The notes under the pieces: generated by a model | What the model saw: the letters and a program-made list of their open reading frames with translations, nothing else | The model's database searches: none | Told to the model about the DNA's origin: nothing | Position numbers and translations under genes: made by a program | Shown: positions 19,861 to 27,544 of the stretch, piece by piece | Position numbering within the stretch: the first letter of the stretch is position 1 | Layout of the letters: each line of letters opens with the position of its first letter | Source of the DNA: Branchiostoma floridae | Taxonomy: Eukaryota > Chordata > Leptocardii > Amphioxiformes > Branchiostomatidae | Direction: 5' to 3' | Length of the DNA: 30,642 nt | NCBI RefSeq assembly: GCF_000003815.2 | Contig: NC_049985.1 | Coordinates: 20,773,938 to 20,804,579, forward strand

Positions 19861-20322
19861 AAATGAAACCCTTCTCTCGGTTCCAATTATGTTTTGTTTT
19901 ATTCACGATATATGACTATTATTATTATTATTTTTGCTATATGATTTATATGCTTTCAAAGACTGTTTGTTTCAATACTTCAGTTCAAATTGTATTTGAT
20001 TTACTATGATTTTGCTCGACCTCCGACCTCTCCCACTCCGTTTTTGAGTTGATATTACCAAGTTTCTGTTAATTCAATTGGACATTTTGTTGTATATATA
20101 AGAACTAAGTTGATTTATTTTGTTTTACTTCACGTATCACTGTTTTTCAGTTTACCATATGTTTGCTTTCTGTTATTTCAAAGTTATAATTTGTATTATT
20201 TGTACATTTCTGTTGCTATTATTTCTGTATTGTTTTAATGTGGACTCCAGGAAGACTAGTGTATTTCACTAATGGAGATCTAAATTAACCAAACCAAACC
20301 AAACCAAAACCACACACAAAAA
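17935..20322 (+). mobile_element. 5'-truncated LINE (CR1/L2/Jockey-type)
   Basis: The element contains the reverse-transcriptase ORF (to 19860), a 3' UTR of about 400 bp, a short hairpin-forming 3' end (CTAGTGTATTTCACTAATGG) and a tail of AAACC repeats then A-rich sequence. The 5' end falls inside the ORF, so the endonuclease and ORF1 are missing, as after incomplete reverse transcription. The flanks join to restore a continuous copy of repeat X. I see no clear target-site duplication. Confidence 0.9.
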
Positions 20323-20480
20323 AAGGTTAAGTTCGATAATGGGCCTCATAGCGACTGGTTACGATACTACAGTTGAGCTTTAAAGTTTGAGTTTAAATGT
20401 TGTAGAAGTTAAAGATAGGAATATCGATGAAAATTATGCAAATAATGACCTCATTTGAATGGTTAATGAGAACAAACTGT
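20323..20480 (-). repeat. Repeat X, reverse copy, right part split by the LINE
   Basis: It starts AAGGTTAAGTTCGATAATGG, the complement of the CCATTATCGAACTTGACCTT found in the main X copy at about 14759. It continues with a CTACAGTTGAG block and an ATTATGCAAATAATGACCTC octamer segment. Confidence 0.6.
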
Positions 20481-20587
20481 AATACTATGTTGGTAAATGA
20501 TAAGAATTTTTGCCATCGCCAATTCTCAAGGTTAACCATTTTCGAACTTGACCATCCTTTCTGCAACCGTTACACACCTACCAAATT

Positions 20588-20790
20588 CCAACACAGAGGG
20601 ACCGTCCATTTCATATGGAGGTGAGGAGCCAGGAAGGGAGGGACTATTTTACATGTTGGGAAAGGTAGAGGGTACATTCATTTGGTGGTCTTCAGGTTCT
20701 GTTAAGGAAGGGAGTCCAATGGACCATCCATTTCACACACTTTAGGAGGTGAGAGAGAGGGACCATCCATTTTCGGCAGTTGGAGGGTGT
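20588..20790 (-). repeat. Degenerate minisatellite (GGATGGTCC motif), left mirror copy
   Basis: GACCATCCATTT-type motifs recur at about 20598, 20721 and 20761 with spaced GGAAGGGAG blocks. On the minus strand these read AAATGGATGGTCCCT, the core of the larger array at 27545-28490. The array lies just downstream of the minus-strand AATAAA. Confidence 0.6.
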
Positions 20791-20825
20791 GGGCGGAGGT
20801 GGGTACAACACCTGGTTTAAAATTG

Positions 20826-20831
20826 TTTATT
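20826..20831 (-). terminator. Polyadenylation signal, left (minus-strand) gene
   Basis: AATAAA on the minus strand, preceded by TATTGTACACTT and followed by CCAGGTGTTGTA. The same order occurs around the plus-strand signal at 27500, which argues for two copies of one 3' UTR. Confidence 0.5.
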
Positions 20832-21156
20832 CAATAATATTTCTTGATACATTCGGAGAAACAAAGTGTACAATATGCTGACCAGGGTGTACTTGACATT
20901 TTCAAACGTTGATCACAGAAATAGATTACGAGTACACAAACGAAACAAATCCTAAGATGACTATACGTAACTCTCAGTAAGCTGAACTACGCGTATCTAT
21001 AGAATATAACATACTTGATGGATATAAAATTGTACACTTTGTATTCTGTGAAAACAAGAACTTCATCTACAGACTGCTGGGGGCATGACAGGAAGTAACT
21101 TGATTTGTGATTGTAGTTTCAGTTCCAGGTTCAACCTAGAAATGTCCCATCCCCTC

Positions 21157-21911
21157 TGTCTACCTGAAGCATTATCAGCGGAGAGAATCATGATCTCTTG
21201 ATAAGCGGCAAGGTGTTGAGTACGTTTTGATGACACCCCGAGTAATGCTGCTAGTAGGGGGTTAGGACATTTTGAGAGCAGTGACTACTTCTACACACAG
21301 CGCTTCAGCCTGTTTCTGCGGTATTCAGGCCCGATGTATGGCCGATTCGGTTTCTGTGACCATGTCCATGGCTGAGACTGCATTCGAAGTTACTGCAAAG
21401 TTCTGTCCTTCAGAGAACCGAGACCTCCCGGTTCTGTCAGCTCACAACAACTTGCACTCTTCAACCACCTGCCTTCCTTTCTGGCCCTGTGCCGTCGTCT
21501 TGGTTCGGGAGCCAAGATTACGACACAGAGCATCTTATGTAATGGTCTACTAGTAGGTTCCCGACCCTAGACCATCACACAAGGCAGAAAAGGCGACAGG
21601 TGGCAGAAGAGCCCAAGTAGTCATAAGCCAACAGATCCAGGAAATCCCTGCTTTCTAAAGGACTGAACTTCGCAGTAACTCCGAACACAATCTCAACCAT
21701 TAACACAGTCAAAGAAGCCAAACCAGCCACGCATCGGGCCTGTACACCACAGAAACGGGCTGAAGTCCCGTGTGCAAAAGAAGCCCCCACTCACAAAATG
21801 CCCTAACCACCAACCAACAACATCACTCAGGGTGTCAACAAAACACACTCAAGCACCTTACCACCAACAAGAGATTGTGATCAGCCCTACCGACAATGTC
21901 TCAGGTAGACA
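21157..21911. mobile_element. Fold-back element FB, copy 1 (about 755 bp)
   Basis: The element is one long imperfect palindrome. For example TGTCTACCTGAAGCATTATC at the left matches the complement of GACAATGTCTCAGGTAGACA at the right. The TTGAGT-GTTTTG-TGACACCC and TTTCTG-GGT-TTCAGGCCCGATG blocks also mirror. Frames on both strands give similar peptides (ASA-FCG-QARC) only because of this symmetry. No transposase is present. The central segment carries GGTTCGGGAGCC and TAATGGTCTA. Confidence 0.8.
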
Positions 21912-22063
21912 AAGGGAATCTTAATATCAGCTAAAGTTATGAATGTAATATCACAGATCATTTACTTCCTATCATGCCAAAGTCAATCCCAGCCCATGTC
22001 TGCAAGTTGATTCCGATATAAACTACGAAACACTTGTAAGATATGTAAGAACTGAACAGTTTC

Positions 22064-22125
22064 AGGTCCTCTGGCATGGCGTACACACGAACACAGGTCC
22101 TCTGGTATAGCGTACACACGAACAC
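22064..22125. repeat. 31-bp tandem duplication
   Basis: AGGTCCTCTGGCATGGCGTA plus CACACGAACAC is repeated once with two base changes (22064-22094 and 22095-22125). Confidence 0.9.
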
Positions 22126-22180
22126 CGGCCTTCTGGCTGTGGAGATGGCGTACTTGGCATTAGACAACCTCTCACCGGGA

Positions 22181-22252
22181 TCAGTCCCACCATTTCAGCT
22201 GTAGTTGATCCTGGAAGATGCTGAGAGATGTCTCCTTCCCTGTGTCTTCCCA
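22181..22252 (-). CDS. Terminal exon of the left copy of an unknown duplicated gene
   Basis: After acceptor TCCTTGCAG (22261-22253) a phase-0 frame reads WEDTGKETSLSIFQDQLQLK and then WWD followed by TGA. The mirror block on the plus strand (26362-26448) reads a similar C-terminal end (TAASSISL...DQLQLQRS, stop) in the same phase, and the two blocks lie in opposite orientations around 24.2 kb. I do not recognise the protein. An alternative frame (PGSTTAEM) is conserved too, because the DNA itself is conserved, so the coding frame is unproven. Confidence 0.3.
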   Translation of the reverse strand, partial: WEDTGKETSLSIFQDQLQLKWWD

Positions 22253-22536
22253 CTGCAAGGACGTGAAATAAACAAGCAATTAGGACGATTAACAATTAAC
22301 GTCATTTTCTTTTTATGTAATTAAAACATTTAAAAGGGCCACAGAGACTCCTTTATGCCCCACCGGGAGTGGAAATGGTAACCGAAGTCATGCAGAGTTA
22401 CGTAATCAGGATCTGTATGAGTGGTTCCAAAACCGCTTTACTTTGAACGCAGAAAAACACCCTACGTGTTGGACTTGGTACCTCATTGACTTGGTGATGG
22501 ACTGATGTCGAGAAACACCTTCAGTGACGCTGGTAC

Positions 22537-22583
22537 CTGGCCCCTCCCTTATCTGGCCCCTCCCTTATCTGGCTCCTCCCTTA
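22537..22583. repeat. 16-bp tandem triplicate (CTGGCCCCTCCCTTAT)
   Basis: Three adjacent copies, the last with one substitution and one base shorter. Confidence 0.9.
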
Positions 22584-22757
22584 GTGCGTCCAGACAAGGA
22601 TTTTGCTGTGATTGCAGTAAAAGACATTCATCAGCTGATTCACCACGGATGCAACAACCAGCAAAGGCTCAACGACTGTCCATTGGTTAAATGTGATACA
22701 TAATTTGAACCTCTCATATGATACTACTAATGTCAATATTTACCTTGTGGGGGCTAC

Positions 22758-22908
22758 CTTGCAGGATTCCTAGGTGAATTAGGCTTTGCTGCCTGTCGTG
22801 TCACCCTCCTGTCACACGCAGTACTCCTCCTTCCTCCCCAGCACAGGTCCAACCGTGTTTCAGAACTGTTCACTGATTCTGCAGTCCCGACTTCTGCTGT
22901 CAGAGTTC
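22758..22908 (-). CDS. Candidate internal exon of the left duplicated gene
   Basis: This 151-nt open stretch lies between acceptor TTTCTGTGTAG (22919-22909) and donor GTAGCC (22757-22752). It reads TLTAEVGTAESVNSSETRL and then DLCWGGRRSTACDRRV. Part of it (GAGGAAGGAGGAGTACTGCG) resembles plus-strand sequence near 25285-25315, in the corresponding position of the other arm. The family is not recognised, and it may be UTR or non-coding. Confidence 0.25.
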
Positions 22909-23333
22909 CTACACAGAAATTGAAACTGTAAAATTAACGAATGTGTTCTTTTGACAAATGCTGCTATCCTACAAATAGATATCTGATGATGACGACATAT
23001 TACTAGTATCCTTCCTCATGAATACAGGCTTTTCAATGACGTCATACTAACTTTATATGAATCCTCGGACGACAATGTTGGGGGGTAACTGAATTAAGCA
23101 TGTATCATCTTCGTGTCAGAGTTCCTAAACAGAAATTGAAACTGTAAAATTAACGAATGTGTTCTTTTGACAAATGCTGCTATCCTATAAATAAATATCT
23201 GATGATGACGACATATTACTAGTATTCTTCCTCATGAATACAGGCTTTTCAATGACGTCATACTAATTTTGATATGAATCCTCGGACGACAATGTTGGCG
23301 GGTAACTGAATTAAGCATGTATCATCTTCGTGT
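22901..23333. repeat. 216-bp tandem duplication
   Basis: 22901-23116 and 23117-23333 are near identical (for example AAATTGAAACTGTAAAATTA and ATCTGATGATGACGACATAT occur in both), with only a few changes and one base gained. The repeated unit carries the splice acceptor used by the candidate exon at 22758-22908. Confidence 0.95.
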
Positions 23334-23406
23334 GGTTAACAGACGTACGCTGTAATCCAACATGGCGCAGATGACGTTAAATATACTACCAACACATGCA
23401 CAGCTT

Positions 23407-23990
23407 CTATACCTTGTCTAATGCCTGGGAAAGTCCTAGTCGTCTGTCTACTGTTTTGAGCACCGCGGATCTCCTCAAAGATGAACCCAGAGATTCTCCC
23501 GACGTCTGCCGGCGCGTTTCGTGAAGTACCCGGCCGGGTAGATTTCTTTTTCCATACGGTGTAATAGACGGGCTCGCATCAACTGTCTCGCCACCGCTGC
23601 AACAAACACAGAAAGGTTCAACGGTTGCCCAACGGTAATTGGAAAAGTGGCACACAATAAGAACTGAACACCTGATAAACAGCAATGAATTAATAAAGTC
23701 CTCTTACATAGATAAGCAGAGCTTGTCGTCTATCTCAGCGTATAATATGCCGCGGGTCTTCTCTTAGATGATCCCGGATAATCTCCCCGGACGTTATCGT
23801 GAAACACCTATGGTAAAGATTGGTTCTCTCGTCGGCAACCCCCTGTATCCGTTGCCGTTTGTAGATAGTTCTGCGTACGGTGGTGCGAGTCCGTGAGACG
23901 AAGCTTTTACGCTGATTCAATTTCAAGCTGAATCGAATGACAATGCCGTGATCTGGAGAAGCTAACAAACGCGTGACCAACACAGGTGAA
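23407..23990 (-). other. Two diverged exon-like blocks, family not recognised
   Basis: On the minus strand the blocks at about 23750-23870 (reading RTNLYHRCFTITSGEIIRDH) and 23440-23600 (reading KRNLPGRVLHETRRQTSGES) look like diverged copies of each other. The second follows a fair acceptor (TTTGTTGCAG). The stretch at 23565-23640 also resembles 22600-22660. They sit where 5' exons of the left gene would be expected. I cannot assign a product. Confidence 0.3.
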
Positions 23991-23999
23991 AAAGATTAC

Positions 24000-24171
24000 T
24001 GGTCTGTGATTGGTCAAGAAATTAATCTATTATGTAGACTGAGCGAATCGAAGACCTGCCCCTGTTCTTATTTGCATGACACCCCGCCACTCGTCTGCCA
24101 GCGTCCGCGGTGACGGACTGACCTCGCAGCGTCCCGGCATAGAACAACATCGCGGCCGCTTGAGACAACAG
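24000..24171. promoter_or_regulatory. Putative divergent promoter and plus-strand first exon
   Basis: This is the GC-richest block of the region. It has ATTGG (CCAAT reversed) at 24009-24013, an ATTTGCAT octamer at 24070-24077, and a GCGGCCGC site. The plus-strand segment ending CAACAG at 24171 is followed by a donor-like GTTAGT. It lies at the centre of the mirrored blocks, as a shared promoter of two divergent genes would. No expression evidence is available. Confidence 0.4.
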
Positions 24172-24357
24172 GTTAGTCAGTGTCGTTGTGTGTTTGTACA
24201 TGTTATCATTAGTCCAATAAATAAATAATCGGTAACGTTAACATTCAATTCTTTTGTGACCGTCCGAGGATGCAAAAGAACTTACATGTAAGGCGACCTT
24301 GTGCCTTATTCATTACCAAAACAAGACGTCATTTCTATTTCACTTTTTTGCTTCTAG

Positions 24358-24415
24358 GATCCTTATGGTGCCATCATTCCGGGATCAACTGCAGTTGCAA
24401 TGTTCAAGTTAAGTA
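24358..24415 (+). pseudogene. Extra inner copy of the terminal exon block
   Basis: GGTGCCATCATTCCGGGATC and AACTGCAGTTGCAATGTTCA match the block at 26408-26446 at most positions. It follows a fair acceptor (TTTGCTTCTAG) and reads DQLQLQCSS then a stop in the shared frame. It is followed by another FB element, as the two other copies are. Confidence 0.4.
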
Positions 24416-24501
24416 CTTATGTATCTTTTGGGGTTAAAATGGTGACATCTGGCAGATACGGACTGGACTAAACTTGTCATAGGCACGATAGAAAGTACAT
24501 G

Positions 24502-25074
24502 AATTGAGTGTGTTTTGTTGACATACCGAGGGATGTTTCTGGTAGATATTCGGACGTGCATTTTGTAAATGGAGGCTCCTTTTGCAGTCAAGGCTTCAGT
24601 CCGTTTCCGTGGTGTACATGCCTGGTGTGTGGCTGATTTTGGTTTCTGTTGGTTTCTGTGACTGTTGATGGCCGGGATTGTCAGTTATTGTACATACTAA
24701 ATTCTGTTCTTTACAAAACAGGGTCTTCCCTGGTTCACCTTCTGTTGTAATTTCTGTTTTATGTCGTGGTCAGTGGTTGTCGGGAACCTAGACCATTACA
24801 TAATCTGCTTTGTGTCGCTCTCTTGGGTCCCGAACCAAGAGAACAACACAGGCCAGAAAGGACGACAGGTGGTAGAAGAACCTATTTGATATTAGTAGTA
24901 GTTAATACCTGTAGAAATACTCGACTTCTCGGCGTAGACACAGTCACAGAAACCGAATCAGCCGTTTATCGGGCTTGTATACCGCAGAAACAGACTGAAA
25001 CAGCCATAGCTCTCGAAATTTAAACCGAAACAAACGTCAACATTACTTGGGACTTCATCAAAGCACACTCAATC
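24502..25074. mobile_element. Fold-back element FB, copy 2
   Basis: The ends GAATTGAGTGTGTTTTGTTG and AAGCACACTCAATC are inverted repeats. The inner GTTTC-GTGGTGTACATGCC and CGGGCTTGTATACCGCAGAA blocks mirror as well. The central GTCGGGAACCTAGACCATTA is shared with copy 3, and with copy 1 read in reverse. Confidence 0.75.
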
Positions 25075-25254
25075 GTTACTACACTTAAATTCTTCCCACT
25101 ATTTCAATGTTAAACCTAGAACGGAAATTTTAATCACAAACAAAGTTAACTTTCTGTACTTTAATTAAGTGTAAGGCATATTTCCTATATTTCTGAGCCA
25201 AAATTCATTTTCGTCTTGTCTTTTCTACCGAGGATCATCGCACCGTAAGAAGAA

Positions 25255-25278
25255 ATGTCCGGACGTGGAAAGGGAGGC
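25255..25278 (+). other. Short frame matching a histone H4/H2A start (MSGRGKGG)
   Basis: ATG TCC GGA CGT GGA AAG GGA GGC reads MSGRGKGG, the N-terminus of histones H4 and H2A, and is followed within three codons by a stop. It may be a histone gene fragment. The surrounding bases partly resemble the opposite arm at about 22800-22860, so it may equally be chance. Confidence 0.25.
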
Positions 25279-25934
25279 GAGGACTGACGAGGAAGGAAGG
25301 TACCGGACGTGACCGAATGGAGATTCGCAGTCTTACAGCACATATGACAAGGTATTGTACCGTATTGTGTGAAAGCACACGGTTTTTAATTGTAAGACAA
25401 CAGTCTTTGTCCATGGATGACTTTTTCATTTGTGTTCGTAAGTTTAGGTTTACAGTTGCAATTTCAATTTGGTGCCTAAACAACTAGACACTCCGTAGAA
25501 GAGTCTTTTCTGTTACTTGCTTATCTGACTCTGAATTGAATGAAGTACATGAATGCCTTTGTATTACGGTTTGACTATGAAGTGGAGAAAGTGTTCGTAA
25601 ACATAGTTATCTGTACCATGAGTGTTTGTTGCAGCGGTTTTGAGGCAAATCATGCATGGCTGTTTCTTCTACCGATTTGTTAGAAACACCTACATGCCGT
25701 AAGAGAGGAAAGGAACTGGGGAATTGAGATGTCAATCGCCTGTCACTGCTGCCTAGTGCATCCAGTGCATCACCGAGCCAAGGAGGCGTCCAGTCTTTCC
25801 AAGACATATGACAAGGTGCTGTGCTGTACTGTATTGTGTGAAAGCAGTAATATGATAGCAATCTTTAGCTGACAAGTTCAATGCCTGAACATGAACAATG
25901 CTTAGTAGAGTTTTCTTTTTCTTTTCAAAATTAG

Positions 25935-26072
25935 GACTTAAGTGTGAACAGCTTAGCTGTGAGGCAGCTGATGCGTGCAGACGTCCTGGCCCTGCATGTG
26001 AACCTGTTCGCAAGTATTGGAGGAAGGCTTAAGGAAGCAGACAAGAAGACTGTTGACTGGGTTAACACAACT
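25935..26072 (+). CDS. Candidate exon of the right copy of the unknown duplicated gene
   Basis: A strong acceptor (TTTCTTTTTCTTTTCAAAATTAG) precedes a 138-nt, phase-0 open exon that ends at donor GTGAGT. It reads DLSVNSLAVRQLMRADVLAL, then HVNLFASIGGRLKEADKKTV and DWVNTT, a mostly helical-looking, soluble sequence. The AV-RQLMRA core recurs in the minus-strand block at about 23590 (AVARQLMRARLL) and less well at 22630 (VVNQLMNV). Joined to the next exon in phase it continues VQQVWNETAASSIS. I do not recognise the family. Confidence 0.4.
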
Positions 26073-26361
26073 GTGAGTATCCTGTACAACTCGCGCCGAA
26101 AATACAGTGTGTCACTGATGTTGAACAGTTTATACCAACTTTGATCAGATAAGATCAGTAACCTCTAATTAAACCAGTTCACGATATGTTTTTGCGTCAC
26201 AGCCATTACAACATTCTCTTATGTATGATTTCTGCCACCATTTCCCTCCTTGCAAGAACATAAGGCGCACTTGAGCCAAATTCCAAACTGTTTTGATTCC
26301 AAAACAGCAAAATATTGCTGGTCTATCTCGTCACAATTGTTTGCAATTCACTTTCTCGCAG

Positions 26362-26448
26362 GTACAACAAGTTTGGAATGAGACAGCAGCTTCCAGTATC
26401 TCATTGGTGCCATCAAGCCCGGATCAACTGCAGCTGCAACGCTCATGA
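26362..26448 (+). CDS. Terminal exon of the right copy of the unknown duplicated gene
   Basis: Following acceptor TTTCTCGCAG, a phase-0 frame reads VQQVWNETAASSISLVPSSP then DQLQLQRS and TGA. It continues the helix-like end of the upstream exon (DWVNTT). The mirror block at 22252-22181 ends similarly (SLSIFQDQLQL). A second frame, GAIKPGSTAAATLMSGLIL followed by a donor-like GTGAGAG, looks weakly like a TMEM14 segment, but that frame meets an in-frame stop upstream. The 3' UTR would then contain FB copy 3. Confidence 0.35.
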   Translation, partial: VQQVWNETAASSISLVPSSPDQLQLQRS

Positions 26449-26510
26449 GTGGACTTATCCTGGTGAGAGGCTGCCTGATGCCATCTTCACGGTGACGTCC
26501 AGAAATATGC

Positions 26511-26870
26511 ACTCAGGACTTCAGCCCGCTTCTGTGTTGTACAGGCCCGACAGTGTGTGACTGGTTTGGTTTCTGTGGCTGTGTCGATGGCCTATTCAAC
26601 CAGTTACTGTAAATTCTGTTCTTTATAAAACAGGAACTTTCCTGGTTAATCATTATCTGTTGTCATTCCTGTTTTATGTCGTGGTTAGTGGTAGTCGGGA
26701 ACCTGGACCATTACATAATCTGCCTTGTGTTGTTGTCGTGGGTCCCGAACTAAGAGAACGACACGGGCCAGAAAGAAAGACAGATGCTTAAAAAGCCCAT
26801 TTGATCTTTGTTCCTTTAGAAACGCTCGACTTCTCGGTATCGACACAATCACAGAAACTGAATCAATCCA
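26511..26870. mobile_element. Fold-back element FB, copy 3 (outer ends missing)
   Basis: It shares GTCGTGGTTAGTGGTAGTCG, GGACCATTACATAATCTGC and CGACTTCTCGGTATCGACAC with copy 2, and its two halves still pair (TTTGGTTTCTGTGGCTGTGT against ACACAATCACAGAAACTGAA). The outermost arm sequence present in copies 1 and 2 is lost. Confidence 0.7.
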
Positions 26871-27089
26871 AACAGAATGCAAAGTGTGCCATCTTACAGC
26901 CATAATCTATATCACGATGTTAGATACATGTAGTTAAGCTTGTATTTTTGTACATATGTGGTCTACATGTTAGTTAAGTAAATGTCAACATTGTCCGTTT
27001 ATTGTGTAGAGGTTGTTTGTAGCCTTTGAAATAAGTCCTTTGGAAATTTCCCAACCTAAGGCTTAGGCTGACGCTTACACAAACACTCA

Positions 27090-27114
27090 CACACTAACAG
27101 ACTAACCGCACCAT

Positions 27115-27149
<35 letters not shown>

Positions 27150-27192
27150 CAGACTAACCGCACCATGCACACACACACACTAACAGACTAAT
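27090..27192. repeat. CA-rich repeat with ACTAACAGACTAACCGCACC units
   Basis: The unit ACTAACAGACTAACCGCACC followed by ATG and CA repeats occurs twice in full and once in part, separated by CA tracts of different length. Confidence 0.85.
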
Positions 27193-27499
27193 ACAACATA
27201 TTTTTGTAACACTAACAATCAGCTCAAAGCCTTAACCTTAAGACCGCATAAAAGCTTTCTATGATTCTTCACGTACAAAGGCTCCCAGCTACCACAATAC
27301 CATGTACTGGCAATGTCGACATTTACTGATTCTAGGCTCTGTTGCCTACTGTGTCCAAGAGTGAGGATAATTGTTTACCTAAATAGATAGATGTTAAGTT
27401 TTAGTTCGATTTGTTTAGCTTTAGTGCTAGAGCAATTTTTGTACTGTGTGGCTTTGTACATTGTACATATGTGTACACTTGCATTCATCTATTGCTTTA

Positions 27500-27505
27500 A
27501 ATAAA
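27500..27505 (+). terminator. Polyadenylation signal, right (plus-strand) gene
   Basis: AATAAA is preceded by ATGTGTACACTTGCATTCAT and followed by the GT-rich CAGTTGTGTTGTAATTG, a standard cleavage-site context. It mirrors the signal at 20831-20826. Confidence 0.6.
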
Positions 27506-27544
27506 GAGTTGAAGTCAGTTGTGTTGTAATTGTTTTACGGCTTT

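Noticed and set aside
21272-21790. Two similar proteins on opposite strands (ASA-FCG-QARC type)
   Set aside because: The similarity comes from the palindromic FB element; both strands read nearly the same sequence. No homologue is recognised and there is no start context.
23735-23983. Histone H2B gene, because of TITSGEI
   Set aside because: Only a few residues match the H2B helix, the upstream part does not fit, and the block is duplicated with a different sequence.
26385-26460. TMEM14-like segment GAIKPGSTAAATLMSGLIL
   Set aside because: The frame is closed by a stop in GAATGAGAC shortly upstream and does not match the phase of the preceding exon; the DQLQLQ frame fits better. The likeness is weak.
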